Position numbers and translations under genes: made by a program. From an uncultured Marmoricola sp. (GTDB lineage: Bacteria > Actinomycetota > Actinomycetes > Propionibacteriales > Nocardioidaceae), in contig CALMLL010000068.1 of the NCBI GenBank assembly GCA_937868075.1, positions 1 through 45,176 on the forward strand: a stretch of 45,176 nt of DNA. Reading direction: 5' to 3'. Below the pieces are notes generated by a model. That model did not search any database. It was not told the DNA's origin and saw only the letters and a program-made list of their open reading frames with translations. Shown here piece by piece: positions 35,158 through 44,118 of the stretch; the first letter of the stretch is position 1; every line of letters begins with the position of its first letter.

Positions 35158-36297
35158 ATGGCCGTGCGCAGAATCCCCGCCAACGAGGACCAGGAGGCCC
35201 TCTTCGACCTCGCCCGCGAGATCGCGACTCGCGAACTCGCCCCGCAAGCCGCTGCTGCAGAGGCGGCGCACGAGTTCCCTGCCTCGGCGTACCGAACGTT
35301 GGGCAGGGCCGGGCTGCTCGGTCTCCCCTTCCCCGAGGAGTACGGCGGCGCCGGCGTCACCTACGAGGCCTACCTCCAGGTCATCGAGGAGATCGCCTGC
35401 GCCTGGGCCAGTGTGGGGGTGGGGGCCAGCGTGCATGCGCTGACGTGTGTGGTGATGGCCGACTTCGCCAGCGACGAGCAGCGGTCGACCTGGCTGCCCA
35501 GAATGCTCAGCGGCGACTGGCTGGGCGCCTACTGCCTCTCCGAACCCCAAGCCGGCTCCGACGTATCCGCGATCCGCACGAGAGCGGTGCGAGACGGCGA
35601 CGACTATGTGATCACCGGCGTCAAGCAGTGGATCAGCAACGGCTCGCACGCCGACTACTACATCCTCTTCGCCCGCACCAGCGACGAGCGCAACGGCCTC
35701 AGCGCTTTCATCGTCCCGGCCGGCACCGAGGGCATGTCCTTCGGGGCTCCGGAGAAGAAGATGGGGCTGCACTCCGACGTCACCACCCAGGTGATCTTCG
35801 AGGGTGCCCACGTCCCGGTCGCTCAGCGCATCGGCGCCGAAGGCCAGGGCATGCGGATCGCTCTGGGAGCGCTCGACCGGGGTCGACTGGGCATCGCTGC
35901 TGTCGCGACCGGGATCGCGCAGGCGGCCCTGGACACGGCAGTGGCTTGGGCAGGTGAACGCGAGCAGTTCGGCCGCCCGATCGGACAGTTCCAGGGGCTT
36001 GGTTTCCTCCTGGCCGACATGGCCGCCGCGACCGAATCTGCACGGGCTACCTACCTTCACGCGGCGCGACTCAAGGACGCCGGACTGGAGTTCTCGCGTC
36101 AGGCGAGCATCGCCAAACTCGTGGCTACGGACAACGCCATGTCGGTGGCCACCAACGCCGTTCAGGTGTTGGGCGGCTACGGCTACACCGCCGAGTACGC
36201 CGCCGAGCGGCACTTCCGCGACGCCAAGGTCACCCAGATCTTCGAGGGAACCAACCAGATCCAGCGGTTGGTGATCGCCAAGGATCTGTTGGGCTGA
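35158..36297 (+). CDS. Acyl-CoA dehydrogenase
   Basis: A 379-residue FAD enzyme that makes the alpha,beta double bond in acyl-CoA. It shows AYCLSEPQAGSDVSAIRT (flavin and substrate site), KQWISNGSHADYY, FGRPIGQFQGL, and QVLGGYGYTAEYAAERHFRDAKVTQIFEGTNQIQRL, where the Glu of FEGT is the usual catalytic base. Length is normal for short- or medium-chain members. Likely in a two-gene unit with DUF4032. Chain-length preference is not readable. Confidence 0.94.
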   Translation: MAVRRIPANEDQEALFDLAREIATRELAPQAAAAEAAHEFPASAYRTLGRAGLLGLPFPEEYGGAGVTYEAYLQVIEEIACAWASVGVGASVHALTCVVMADFASDEQRSTWLPRMLSGDWLGAYCLSEPQAGSDVSAIRTRAVRDGDDYVITGVKQWISNGSHADYYILFARTSDERNGLSAFIVPAGTEGMSFGAPEKKMGLHSDVTTQVIFEGAHVPVAQRIGAEGQGMRIALGALDRGRLGIAAVATGIAQAALDTAVAWAGEREQFGRPIGQFQGLGFLLADMAAATESARATYLHAARLKDAGLEFSRQASIAKLVATDNAMSVATNAVQVLGGYGYTAEYAAERHFRDAKVTQIFEGTNQIQRLVIAKDLLG

Positions 36298-36316
36298 GCG
36301 CGCTGAGTGGCTGCGC

Positions 36317-37261
36317 CTAGCGCCGCGCCTGATCGATGGCGTAGAGCGCGATCGAGGCCGCGACCGAGGCGTTGAGCGACTCCAGACCCGAGGCCATCGG
36401 GATGCCGAGCAACTGGTCGCACGTGGCCGCCACGAGTCGGGAGAGTCCCTTGCCCTCGGAGCCGACCACGAGCACCAGCGGTCCCGTGGCCAGGTCGAAG
36501 TCGGGCAACGACACGTCGGCATCCGCGGCCAGACCGACGACCATGCAGCCGGCTGCTTGGTAGGCCTTCAACTGCCGCACGAGATTGACCGTCTGTGCCA
36601 CCGGAACCCGGGATGCGGCCCCGGCCGAGGTCTTCCACGCACTGGCGGTCATCCCGGCCGCACGGCGTTCGGGGATCAGCACGCCGTGTGCGCCGAAGCC
36701 GGAGGCCGACCTGACCACGGCGCCGAGGTTGCGCGGGTCGGTGACCGAGTCGAGAGCAACGATCAGGGGCGGCTCACCGCTGGCCGCCGCCGCGGCCAGC
36801 AGGTCGTCGGCGTGGGCGTACTCGTAGGCCGGCACCCGCGCCGCGAGGCCCTGGTGCACCGCCCCGCCGGTCAGTTTGTCCATCTCGTGGCGCGGGATCT
36901 CCAGCATGGCCACGCCTTGCTCCGAGGTCAGCGCGAACACCTCGCGCAGCCGCCCGTCGCGCTCGGCCCCTTCGGCGACGTACACCGCAGTGACCGGCAT
37001 GCGTGCTCTGAGCACCTCGACCACGGAGTTGCGACCGGCGACCCATTCGGCCTCACCGGAGGTGCGCCGTTTGGGTCGGGTCGCCGAGGTCTGCTCGGCA
37101 CGGCGTTTGGCTTTGTAGGCCTTGTGGCCCTCGCGGTCCTTGGCCTTGGGGGTCGGGCCCTTGCCTTCGAGGCCGCGGCGTACTCGTCCGCCGGAGCCGG
37201 CGGTCGGGTTGCCCTTGCCGGTCTTCTTGATCGCGCCGCGTCGCGCGGAGTTCCCAGCCAT
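36317..37261 (-). CDS. rlmB: 23S rRNA (guanosine-2'-O-)-methyltransferase RlmB, TrmH family
   Basis: A 314-residue SPOUT methyltransferase predicted to methylate G2251 of 23S rRNA. There is a basic N-terminal extension of about 75 residues, then a substrate-binding domain (WVAGRNSVVEVLRARMP) and the knotted SAM domain with motifs DPRNLGAVVRSA, GSEGKGLSRLV and SLNASVAASIALY. The ATG at 37261 shares one base with the cysS stop (TGATG). The cysS-rlmB order is conserved in actinobacteria. Confidence 0.94.
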   Translation of the reverse strand: MAGNSARRGAIKKTGKGNPTAGSGGRVRRGLEGKGPTPKAKDREGHKAYKAKRRAEQTSATRPKRRTSGEAEWVAGRNSVVEVLRARMPVTAVYVAEGAERDGRLREVFALTSEQGVAMLEIPRHEMDKLTGGAVHQGLAARVPAYEYAHADDLLAAAAASGEPPLIVALDSVTDPRNLGAVVRSASGFGAHGVLIPERRAAGMTASAWKTSAGAASRVPVAQTVNLVRQLKAYQAAGCMVVGLAADADVSLPDFDLATGPLVLVVGSEGKGLSRLVAATCDQLLGIPMASGLESLNASVAASIALYAIDQARR

Positions 37262-38649
37262 CAGTGCACGCTCCATTTCGGACCGTCAGGGGTGTCCTCA
37301 ACGGCGATGCCGGCTTGCTTCAAGGTGTCGCGAACCGCATCGGCGGCAGCCCAGTCCTTGGCGGCCCTGGCTTCGGCACGCTGCTGGAGAAGGTTGGCGA
37401 CCAGGACGTCGACGGCCCCGGTCAGGTCGGAGGCCTCGGCCGCGCCCCACGCCGGGTCGGCAGGGTCGAGACCCAAGACGTCGAGCATGGCGACCACGGC
37501 TGCGGCCTCCGCGTCGGCGGAATCCCCGGCAGCCAACGCCTTGTTGCCCGCGCGCACGGTGTCGTGCAGGACCGCGATCGCTGCCGGCGTGCCGAAGTCG
37601 TCGTTCATGGCGTCGACGAATGCCTCAGGGATCGACCCCGGCGTCGCCGGACGGCCAGCACGTGCCAGGAAGCCCTCGACGCGACGATAGGAGGCACCAG
37701 CCTCGTCGAGCGCCTCGAAACTGAACTCCACCATCGACCGGTAGTGCGGGTTGAGCATGTAGTAACGCAGCTCGACCGGGCGGACCCGCTTGATGACCTC
37801 CGACACAACCAGGGAGTTGCCCAGGGACTTGCTCATCTTCTCCCCGGAGGTCGTGATCCAGGCGTGGTGCATCCAGGTGCGGGCAAACCCGCGCCCGGAG
37901 GCCCGGGACTGGGCCTGCTCGTTCTCGTGATGCGGGAAGCGCAGGTCGACCCCGCCGCCGTGGATGTCGAAGGAGTCGCCGAGATACTTGCCCGCCATCG
38001 CCGAGCACTCGATGTGCCAACCGGGGCGCCCACGCCCCCACGGAGATGCCCAACTGGCGCTCTCCGGTTCGCCGGGCTTGGTCCCCTTCCACAGGGCGAA
38101 GTCGCGCGGGTCATGCTTGCCGCGCGGATCAGCATCCGCGGCAGCCTCCATGTCGTCGAGACGCTGCCCGCTGACCTCTCCGTAGGCGGGCCAAGAACGC
38201 ACGTCGAAGTAGACGTCCCCGGATCCGTCCGGGGCCGGGTAGGCGTGCCCCTTGTCGATCAACTCGGTGATGAGTTCGATCATCTCCGGGACATGCCCGG
38301 TCGCCAGCGGTTCATAGGTCGGCGGCAGCACATTGAGGGCGGCGTACGCCGACGAGAGGGCCAGCGACATCTCGTAGGCCAGGTTGTACCAAGGCCGACC
38401 CTGCTCGGCCGACTTGGCCAGGATCTTGTCGTCGATGTCGGTGATGTTGCGGATGAAATCGACGGCGTACCCCTGGGCGAGGAGCCAACGGCGGATCACA
38501 TCGAAGTTCACCGCTGAACGCATGTGCCCGATGTGCGGCTCACTCTGGACGGTCAGCCCACACAGGTAGATGCTCGCGCGACCGGGGATCAGCGGCGTGA
38601 AGTCGCGGACCTGTCGGGTGAGGGAGTCATGGATACGCAGGGCAGACAC
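37261..38649 (-). CDS. cysS: Cysteinyl-tRNA synthetase
   Basis: A 462-residue class I synthetase beginning at a GTG (38649). Signatures are [17 protein letters not shown] (HIGH; the zinc Cys precedes it), the zinc-binding [13 protein letters not shown] and HHENEQAQS, and the KMSKS loop [11 protein letters not shown]. It charges tRNA-Cys in the cytosol. It is first in a unit with rlmB. In many actinobacteria ispD-ispF directly precede cysS; here ispF lies about 5 kb away beyond four unrelated genes. Confidence 0.96.
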   Translation of the reverse strand: MSALRIHDSLTRQVRDFTPLIPGRASIYLCGLTVQSEPHIGHMRSAVNFDVIRRWLLAQGYAVDFIRNITDIDDKILAKSAEQGRPWYNLAYEMSLALSSAYAALNVLPPTYEPLATGHVPEMIELITELIDKGHAYPAPDGSGDVYFDVRSWPAYGEVSGQRLDDMEAAADADPRGKHDPRDFALWKGTKPGEPESASWASPWGRGRPGWHIECSAMAGKYLGDSFDIHGGGVDLRFPHHENEQAQSRASGRGFARTWMHHAWITTSGEKMSKSLGNSLVVSEVIKRVRPVELRYYMLNPHYRSMVEFSFEALDEAGASYRRVEGFLARAGRPATPGSIPEAFVDAMNDDFGTPAAIAVLHDTVRAGNKALAAGDSADAEAAAVVAMLDVLGLDPADPAWGAAEASDLTGAVDVLVANLLQQRAEARAAKDWAAADAVRDTLKQAGIAVEDTPDGPKWSVH

Positions 38650-38726
38650 CTGCGGATTCTATCGGGCCGTGGGGCAGGGCCCGACCACGATCACGCAGTG
38701 GCGCACGGCCGACACGGAGTGGCTGG

Positions 38727-38757
38727 TGTGACCAATGTGACTCATGTGATTCATACT
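38727..38757 (+). promoter_or_regulatory. Three 9-bp direct repeats and a probable leaderless promoter
   Basis: TGTGACCAA, TGTGACTCA and TGTGATTCA follow head to tail (38727-38753). A -10-like CATACT (38752-38757) ends 6 nt before the ATG of the secreted peptidase, so the transcript may be leaderless. The repeats fall where a -35 box or activator site would be. Confidence 0.45.
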
Positions 38758-38763
38758 GACCCC

Positions 38764-40089
38764 ATGTCAGCAGCCCAGAGCACCCCTCGATCGTCGGCGT
38801 TTGCGGCCACGGCGGCACGACTGCTCGGTGTCGCGACCGCGATCGCGCTGGCTGTCACGGCAACCACCACATCAAGCGGTCAGGGAGGGTCAACGAAGGC
38901 CCACGCCGGGATCCGCATGGTGGCCGCGAACCCCTCGCGACACACCTACACGCCACTGACCGGTGCGAGCGCCTGGAAGGCCGGGACCAACGACGGCACC
39001 GTCGTTCGCATGGACAAACTGGTCATGGGCGCCCCGACGGGCACGGCCGTGGTGGGAGGAGTCACCTACCAGACCGCGACCTGGACCTCGGCGTGGGTCA
39101 CACCCGGACACACCTTCACCCAACTCGTCCCATCCTGGACGGCACTGACCCCTCGAGGCAGTTGGCTCAAGGTGTCCCTGCGGGTGAAGACCGCTGCGGG
39201 ACGCGTCTCCAGCTTCGACACGGTCGCCTCCTGGGCCCGCGGCGACAAGGACATCAAGCGCGCCTCGGCGGCCAGGCAGATCGACGACCTCGCCCGCATC
39301 GACGTCGACACCCTGCTCAGCAACAACGCCCGCCCGCTCTCGGGCTGGCAGGTGCAGATCCGCCTGTTCAAGACCGCCAAGGCCCTGACCCCGGTGATCA
39401 GCACCGTCGGTGCCGTGGCTTCCCGGATCGGGAGTCTGCCGGGCACATCGGCGCCCAGCAGTCTCGTGGGGTCGACCCTCGGGGTGCCGGCCTACTCCCA
39501 GATGCGCCACAAGGGCCACTACCCGGCGTACGGCGGGGGCGGCGAGGCCTGGTGCTCTCCTACTTCTGTGGCCATGGTGCTCTCCTACTTCCACGCCCAG
39601 CCCGACCCCACCGAATGGTCCTGGGTGGCACCCACCGATCTCGCACCGTGGGTCGACAACGCCGCCCGGATGACCTACGACTACCGCTATCAGGGCACCG
39701 GGAACTGGTCGTTCAACACCGCCTATGCCGCCCGCACCCTGCCCGGCGCGTTCGTGACCCGACTGACGTCGATGCGCGAGGCCGAGCAGTTCCTGGCCGC
39801 AGGCATCCCGCTGGTCGCCTCGATCAGCTTCGGCGCCGGCGAACTCACCGGGTCCCCGCTGCGTTCCTCCCCCGGGCACCTGGTCGTGATCATCGGCACC
39901 ACCAGCACGGGCCGCGTGATCGTCAATGATCCGGCAGCGGCCACCGACACCACGGTTCGCCGCACCTACTCACGTGGCCAGTTCGAGCGCGCCTGGCTGG
40001 GCAGGTCCCACGGGGCGGTCTACGTCATGCACGATGCCGGGCACCCGCTACCGGCACCTTGGGCCAGCACGAAGGCCCGCCGCCGCTGA
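38764..40089 (+). CDS. Secreted C39-like papain-fold peptidase
   Basis: A 441-residue exported protein. It has a signal peptide (about 1-40, hydrophobic LLGVATAIALAVTATTT), a beta-rich N-terminal domain (about 60-235) of unknown role, and a peptidase_C39_2-type domain (about 236-435). The likely catalytic residues are C264 (GEAWCSPTSVAMVL), H372 (SSPGHLVVIIG) and D389 (IVNDPA). C264 is the only cysteine, in keeping with extracytoplasmic life. It may trim peptides, cell wall or a bacteriocin-like substrate. There is no ABC exporter, so it is not a bacteriocin processing transporter. Confidence 0.85.
   Translation: MSAAQSTPRSSAFAATAARLLGVATAIALAVTATTTSSGQGGSTKAHAGIRMVAANPSRHTYTPLTGASAWKAGTNDGTVVRMDKLVMGAPTGTAVVGGVTYQTATWTSAWVTPGHTFTQLVPSWTALTPRGSWLKVSLRVKTAAGRVSSFDTVASWARGDKDIKRASAARQIDDLARIDVDTLLSNNARPLSGWQVQIRLFKTAKALTPVISTVGAVASRIGSLPGTSAPSSLVGSTLGVPAYSQMRHKGHYPAYGGGGEAWCSPTSVAMVLSYFHAQPDPTEWSWVAPTDLAPWVDNAARMTYDYRYQGTGNWSFNTAYAARTLPGAFVTRLTSMREAEQFLAAGIPLVASISFGAGELTGSPLRSSPGHLVVIIGTTSTGRVIVNDPAAATDTTVRRTYSRGQFERAWLGRSHGAVYVMHDAGHPLPAPWASTKARRR
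39550..39590 (+). repeat. 16-bp direct repeat within the peptidase active-site region
   Basis: TGGTGCTCTCCTACTT occurs at 39550-39565 and again at 39575-39590, 25 bp apart and therefore in different reading frames. The first copy encodes the catalytic Cys and the next residues (WCSPTS), the second MVLSYF. It may be chance or a local duplication; the reading frame is intact. Confidence 0.7.
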
Positions 40090-40117
40090 GCAGGAGTAGG
40101 GCTTCTACGCTCGCCCC

Positions 40118-40894
40118 ATGAGCTTCCATCGGTACGTCGCCATCGGCGACTCCTTCACCGAGGGTGTCGGAGATCCGGACCCGGCCCGACCCAATGGCCT
40201 TCGCGGATGGGCCGATCGCGTCGCCGATGTCATGGCTGCCGACAGCGAGGACTTCAGCTACGCCAACCTCGCAGTGCGAGGGCGCAAACTGCGCGCCATC
40301 ATGGACGACCAGGTGCCACCTGCGGTGGCCATGGCCCCCGACCTGATCACCTGCTACGCCGGAGCCAACGACATCCTGCGACCCAAGGTCGACATCGACG
40401 CGCTGCTGGCCACCTACGAAACCGGGGTGTCCTTACTGTCCGATACCGGCGCCCAGGTGGTGCTGTTCACCGCCTACGACCCTGGGGTCTCGGCTCTGTT
40501 TCGCCCCATCCGAGGACGGATGGCCATCTACAACGAGGGCGTCCGCGAGATCGCCGACCGTCATGGCGCGTGGATCGTCGACATGTGGCGGATGCGGGAC
40601 GTGCCGGCGTACGCCATCTGGGCCGAGGACCGCATGCACCTCAACGCCACCGGGCATCACTACATGGCACGTGCCGTGCTCAGTCGCCTCGGTGTGCGAC
40701 ACGACCTTCCTGAACCGACCATCGCACCGCCGCCCGAGCGAACAGCGGCCGAGACTCGCCGCGAACACATCGCCTGGGCCCGCGAACATGCCGCCCCGTG
40801 GGTCCACCGCCGGCTGACCGGCCGCTCATCGGGAGACCTCATCGATCCCAAGCGGCCGACCCTGGAGCGATGGGAACCACCACAGGCGCCGTGA
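40118..40894 (+). CDS. SGNH/GDSL-type hydrolase
   Basis: A 258-residue esterase-like hydrolase. The blocks of the fold are visible: AIGDSFTEGVG (nucleophile Ser), the oxyanion Gly in NLAVRGRKL, GANDIL (Asn of block III) and DRMHLNATGHHYMA (Asp and His). It has no signal peptide, so it probably acts in the cytosol on an acyl ester. It is 28 nt downstream of the peptidase gene on the same strand and convergent with the SDR gene. Confidence 0.92.
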   Translation: MSFHRYVAIGDSFTEGVGDPDPARPNGLRGWADRVADVMAADSEDFSYANLAVRGRKLRAIMDDQVPPAVAMAPDLITCYAGANDILRPKVDIDALLATYETGVSLLSDTGAQVVLFTAYDPGVSALFRPIRGRMAIYNEGVREIADRHGAWIVDMWRMRDVPAYAIWAEDRMHLNATGHHYMARAVLSRLGVRHDLPEPTIAPPPERTAAETRREHIAWAREHAAPWVHRRLTGRSSGDLIDPKRPTLERWEPPQAP

Positions 40895-40920
40895 CCTGCC
40901 CTCGGTGAATCCAGGTCGGG

Positions 40921-41760
40921 TCAGGCGCCGTACCCGCCGTCGACGTCGAGTTTCTGCCCGCTGATGAATCCGGCTCGGTCCGAGGCGAGGAAGCACACAG
41001 CTTCGGCGATGTCGCGGGCTCGGCCGAAGCGGCGCAACGGGATGTTGCGTTCGGCCACCGCCAGTGCCTTCTCGTCCAGGTCTCCAGAGGTGATCAGCCG
41101 CTCGGCCATCCCATCGGTGAGCATCCCCGGTCCGACACAGTTCGCACGTACCCCGAAACGGCCCTCCTCCACGGCGACGGCCTTGACCAGTTGCTCCACG
41201 GCCCCCTTGGGAATCGCCGACAACCCGTCCCGGGAGGGGTAGCGGGACGTGGCGGCCGTGGTGACCGCGACGAACGAGCCGGCCGAGCCGCGCAGATGAG
41301 GAAGCGCAGCGTGCAGCACGCCGTAGCAGCCGGCGACGTCGGTGTGGAGTTGGCTCTGCAGATGCCAGGGCTGCACCGCGGAGAGGTAGTTCATCGGTAC
41401 GTGTGGCCCCGCGGCATAGACCACGGTGTGGATGCCGCCGAAGTAGTCGACCACCTCCTCGACGACGGCCGCGCTGCCGACCATGTCCTCGACGTCGATC
41501 TCGTAGCCTCGAGCCCGCACGCCCAGGCCGCGGGCTTCTGCGACCAGGCTGTCCACGGCGGCGGGACTGCTGTGATAGGTCAGCGCCACGTCGCTGCCAC
41601 GTCGCGCCAGCATCCGGGCGATCTCCTGACCAAGTCCGCCGCTGGCGCCGACGACCACGGCCGCTCCGTCGCGCCCGGCGAAGTCTCGCCTCAGGTCCGT
41701 CTCCGGTGTCTCCATCGAGTCTGGGTCTGCGGCCGGGTCTGGGGAGTGGGTCGACGCCAT
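40921..41760 (-). CDS. SDR family oxidoreductase lacking the catalytic tyrosine
   Basis: A 279-residue Rossmann-fold protein of the short-chain dehydrogenase family. The start is the ATG at 41760; the ATG at 41715 is an alternative that removes a non-homologous tail. The cofactor loop VVGASGGLGQEIA and the C-terminal cofactor-domain features RANCVGPGMLTDGM and FISGQKLDVDGGYGA are normal. The active-site YxxxK is S181-A-I-P-K185 (codon TCG at 41218-41220), so the usual proton-donor Tyr is missing. It could be a non-catalytic or re-purposed member. It lies 65 bp downstream of the molybdopterin oxidoreductase gene. Confidence 0.87.
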   Translation of the reverse strand: MASTHSPDPAADPDSMETPETDLRRDFAGRDGAAVVVGASGGLGQEIARMLARRGSDVALTYHSSPAAVDSLVAEARGLGVRARGYEIDVEDMVGSAAVVEEVVDYFGGIHTVVYAAGPHVPMNYLSAVQPWHLQSQLHTDVAGCYGVLHAALPHLRGSAGSFVAVTTAATSRYPSRDGLSAIPKGAVEQLVKAVAVEEGRFGVRANCVGPGMLTDGMAERLITSGDLDEKALAVAERNIPLRRFGRARDIAEAVCFLASDRAGFISGQKLDVDGGYGA

Positions 41761-41825
41761 GACGGCGATTTTCGCACCTGCCCGCCGGTTGCGACGCGTC
41801 GGTGGCCGTCGCCGCGCCGGTCGGC

Positions 41826-43334
41826 TCAGGAAGCGGTGAACCGAACGCTGTGCCAACCGGTAGCGCCGTCAGGCGCCACGTCGGTGCGGACTCCGGTCTG
41901 CGTGCGCCCGGACTTGTCCGTGGCGCGCACCACCAACACGTGATCCCCCTCGGTCAGGGTGGCAGCGACACTCCACTGGACCCAGGTGTCGTCGGCGTAC
42001 CCCTCGCCCAGGACGGCCGGGAGCCACGGACCACCATCGAGTTGCACCTCGACGGCAGCGATCCCTGTGTGTTGAGCCCAGGCGACGCCGCCGAAACGCG
42101 CCGGCCCGACGCCCTGGGTCGCTCCATCGCGGGGTACGTCGATGCGCGACTGCGTCTTGATCGGGCCGCGCTCGGCCCAGCCTCGACCGGTCCAGTAGGC
42201 GCTGAAGTCGGCGAACCGGGTCACCTCGAGGTCGACCACCCACTTGGTCGCAGAGACGTAGCCGTACAGACCGGGCACCACCATGCGCACCGGGAAACCG
42301 TGCTCGACCGGCAGTGGCTTGCCGTTCATGGCCACGGCCAGCAGTGCGGAGCGGTCGTCGGTGAGCGCTTCCAGGGGGGTGCCGCAGGTCCAGCCGTCGG
42401 CCGAGGTCTGCTTCACCGCGTCGGCGCCTTCTTGAACTCCGGCTCGCTGGAGCAGCGTGCGGACCGGGATGCCACTCCAATACGCGTTGCCGATCAGATC
42501 CCCGCCGACCACGTTGGAGACGCAACACAGGGTGACCCACGCGCTTTGGAGTTCGGCGCTGACGAGGTCCTCATAGGTCACAGTGATCTCTCGGTCCACC
42601 ATGCCGTGGATGCGCAACCGCCACTCTTCGGGAGTGAGGCTGGGCACCGAGAGGGCAGTGTCGATGCGATAGAAGTCCGCGTTCGGCGTACGCCACGGGG
42701 CGACGCCTTCGAGCCCGACGTCGGCTCCGGGCGGAACCACGCCCGGCTTCACCGGGAGGCGCAGCAGGGCACGGGCCTCTTCGAGTCGCCGACGTCGGCG
42801 ACCGAAGGCCCAGCCCCCTGCCCCCACCGCGAGGGCTCCAGCCGCGACCAGTCCGGTGCGCAGCAGGAAGGCCCGCCGACCTTCGGCTTGCGCCGTGGGC
42901 GTGGTGAGCCAGCCGAGCAGCGACCACCACAGGATGAGGCCGATGAGGACCGGCACGAACGCGCTCAGCCCGGTCGACCCGGAGGTCGCGGTCGCCAGGG
43001 CGCCAATGCCGGCAAGCACAGCGAACACCGCTCGCCCGCGAGTCAGCGATCGGCGGGTTGCCAGACCGGCGAGGCCACCTACGCACGCCAGTCCGGCGAG
43101 CGTGCCCAGAACCAGGAGAGGCTTGTCCCAGTGACCCACGAGGTGCACCAGCTTGATTGCCCAAGACCCAGGGGTCAGATCGCGGATCGCGGCCGCCACC
43201 GCCCGGGTCGGGCCGGCGTCCAACATCAAGACCGCGGCACTGGCTTCGGCGACCAGGGCACCGGCCACCGCGGTCACCGCTCCGGACAACGCCACGCGCG
43301 TGGTGGTGGGGCTCGGCTTCCGCATGGGAGCCAT
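41826..43334 (-). CDS. Membrane-anchored molybdopterin-dependent oxidoreductase (sulfite oxidase family)
   Basis: A 502-residue protein. The N-terminal 180 residues have about four to five membrane helices and an Arg-rich loop (FGRRRRRLEEAR). A sulfite-oxidase-type molybdopterin domain follows (about 205-385), with the Mo-ligating cysteine C271 in TLCCVSNVVGG, and then a dimerisation domain (about 390-500, ending TGWHSVRFTAS). The ATG at 43334 is preferred; the ATG at 43325 is possible. Similar proteins (Rv0218 type) are probably periplasmic-facing; substrate unknown. No haem partner is encoded here. Confidence 0.88.
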   Translation of the reverse strand: MAPMRKPSPTTTRVALSGAVTAVAGALVAEASAAVLMLDAGPTRAVAAAIRDLTPGSWAIKLVHLVGHWDKPLLVLGTLAGLACVGGLAGLATRRSLTRGRAVFAVLAGIGALATATSGSTGLSAFVPVLIGLILWWSLLGWLTTPTAQAEGRRAFLLRTGLVAAGALAVGAGGWAFGRRRRRLEEARALLRLPVKPGVVPPGADVGLEGVAPWRTPNADFYRIDTALSVPSLTPEEWRLRIHGMVDREITVTYEDLVSAELQSAWVTLCCVSNVVGGDLIGNAYWSGIPVRTLLQRAGVQEGADAVKQTSADGWTCGTPLEALTDDRSALLAVAMNGKPLPVEHGFPVRMVVPGLYGYVSATKWVVDLEVTRFADFSAYWTGRGWAERGPIKTQSRIDVPRDGATQGVGPARFGGVAWAQHTGIAAVEVQLDGGPWLPAVLGEGYADDTWVQWSVAATLTEGDHVLVVRATDKSGRTQTGVRTDVAPDGATGWHSVRFTAS

Positions 43335-43432
43335 CGTGACACCTGGGTGCACAACAAGCATCAGAACCCGAAGAACCGAAAGAACTCCATAACATGTCTC
43401 TTCGCCATCTTCTCGGGCAGGATCGGAGTGTG

Positions 43433-43912
43433 ATGACGCCGCGGATCGGAATCGGCACCGACGTACACCGTCTGGTGGCGGGGGTTCCGATGCATCTGGC
43501 CGGCCTCCATTGGCCCGAGGAGGCAGCGGGACTGGAGGGGCATTCCGATGCCGATGTGGCCTGCCATGCCGCCTGCGATGCGCTGCTCTCTGCGGCCGGG
43601 CTCGGCGATCTGGGCAGCAATTTCGGGGTGGCCGAGCCGCAGTGGGCTGGCGCCGCCGGCACCGCCCTGCTGGCCGAGACAGTACGTCGAGTGCGTGCCG
43701 CTGGATTCGAGATCGGCAACGTGGCCATCCAGGTGATCGGCAACCGTCCGCGACTGTCTGGCCGTCGAGAGGAAGCAATCGCGGCGCTCGCCGAGGTCGT
43801 CGGCGCACCTGTCTCCCTCTCGGCCACGACGACCGACGGACTCGGTCTCACCGGCCGTGGCGAAGGAGTCGCCGCCATAGCGACCGCGATCGTGATCGAG
43901 GCCTCCTCCTAG
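43433..43912 (+). CDS. ispF: 2-C-methyl-D-erythritol 2,4-cyclodiphosphate synthase
   Basis: A 159-residue enzyme of the MEP isoprenoid pathway; it cyclises CDP-methylerythritol 2-phosphate. The start is the ATG at 43433 ([14 protein letters not shown]), giving the normal length. The zinc site is in GIGTDVHRL and [21 protein letters not shown]; the C-terminal block is [21 protein letters not shown]. Its usual neighbour ispD is absent from the window, either upstream or fused. It is divergent to the molybdopterin oxidoreductase gene. Confidence 0.96.
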   Translation: MTPRIGIGTDVHRLVAGVPMHLAGLHWPEEAAGLEGHSDADVACHAACDALLSAAGLGDLGSNFGVAEPQWAGAAGTALLAETVRRVRAAGFEIGNVAIQVIGNRPRLSGRREEAIAALAEVVGAPVSLSATTTDGLGLTGRGEGVAAIATAIVIEASS

Positions 43913-43951
43913 CCGCACCCGTGCTGATCACATCGCTGCACACGTGATGTT

Positions 43952-43987
43952 GGAGCTGTGCCGTGGTCGCAACCACGGCACAGCTCC
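43952..43987 (+). terminator. Perfect 16-bp hairpin downstream of ispF
   Basis: GGAGCTGTGCCGTGGT at 43952-43967 pairs fully with 43972-43987 around a CGCA loop. It begins 40 nt after the ispF stop. No T-run follows, so it is either a U-less actinobacterial terminator or an RNA end-stabilising stem. Confidence 0.65.
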
Positions 43988-44085
43988 GGTATCGCGTCTT
44001 CGCTGACGAAACCGACCCCGGCGCGCCCCACACATTGCGCGAGTGAGTCAGATCACCTACTATCGGAACATCCGTGCAGACGACG

Positions 44086-44099
44086 TGCACATATGTGCA
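44086..44099. promoter_or_regulatory. 14-bp palindrome upstream of the 2-oxoacid dehydrogenase genes
   Basis: TGCACATATGTGCA is a perfect palindrome 19 bp before the E1 alpha start. The core GTGCA also appears at 44074, 44085 and 44095, on one face of the helix (about 10-11 bp steps). It is a candidate repressor or activator site for the operon. Confidence 0.5.
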
Positions 44100-44118
44100 G
44101 ATAGGACCTCCCGGAGCC

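Noticed and set aside
34900..36522. Minus-strand open frame of 540 codons
   Set aside because: It is antisense to the acyl-CoA dehydrogenase and the end of DUF4032, and overlaps rlmB in another frame.
41802..43433. Plus-strand open frame of 543 codons
   Set aside because: It is antisense to the molybdopterin oxidoreductase gene; long reverse frames are common at this GC content.
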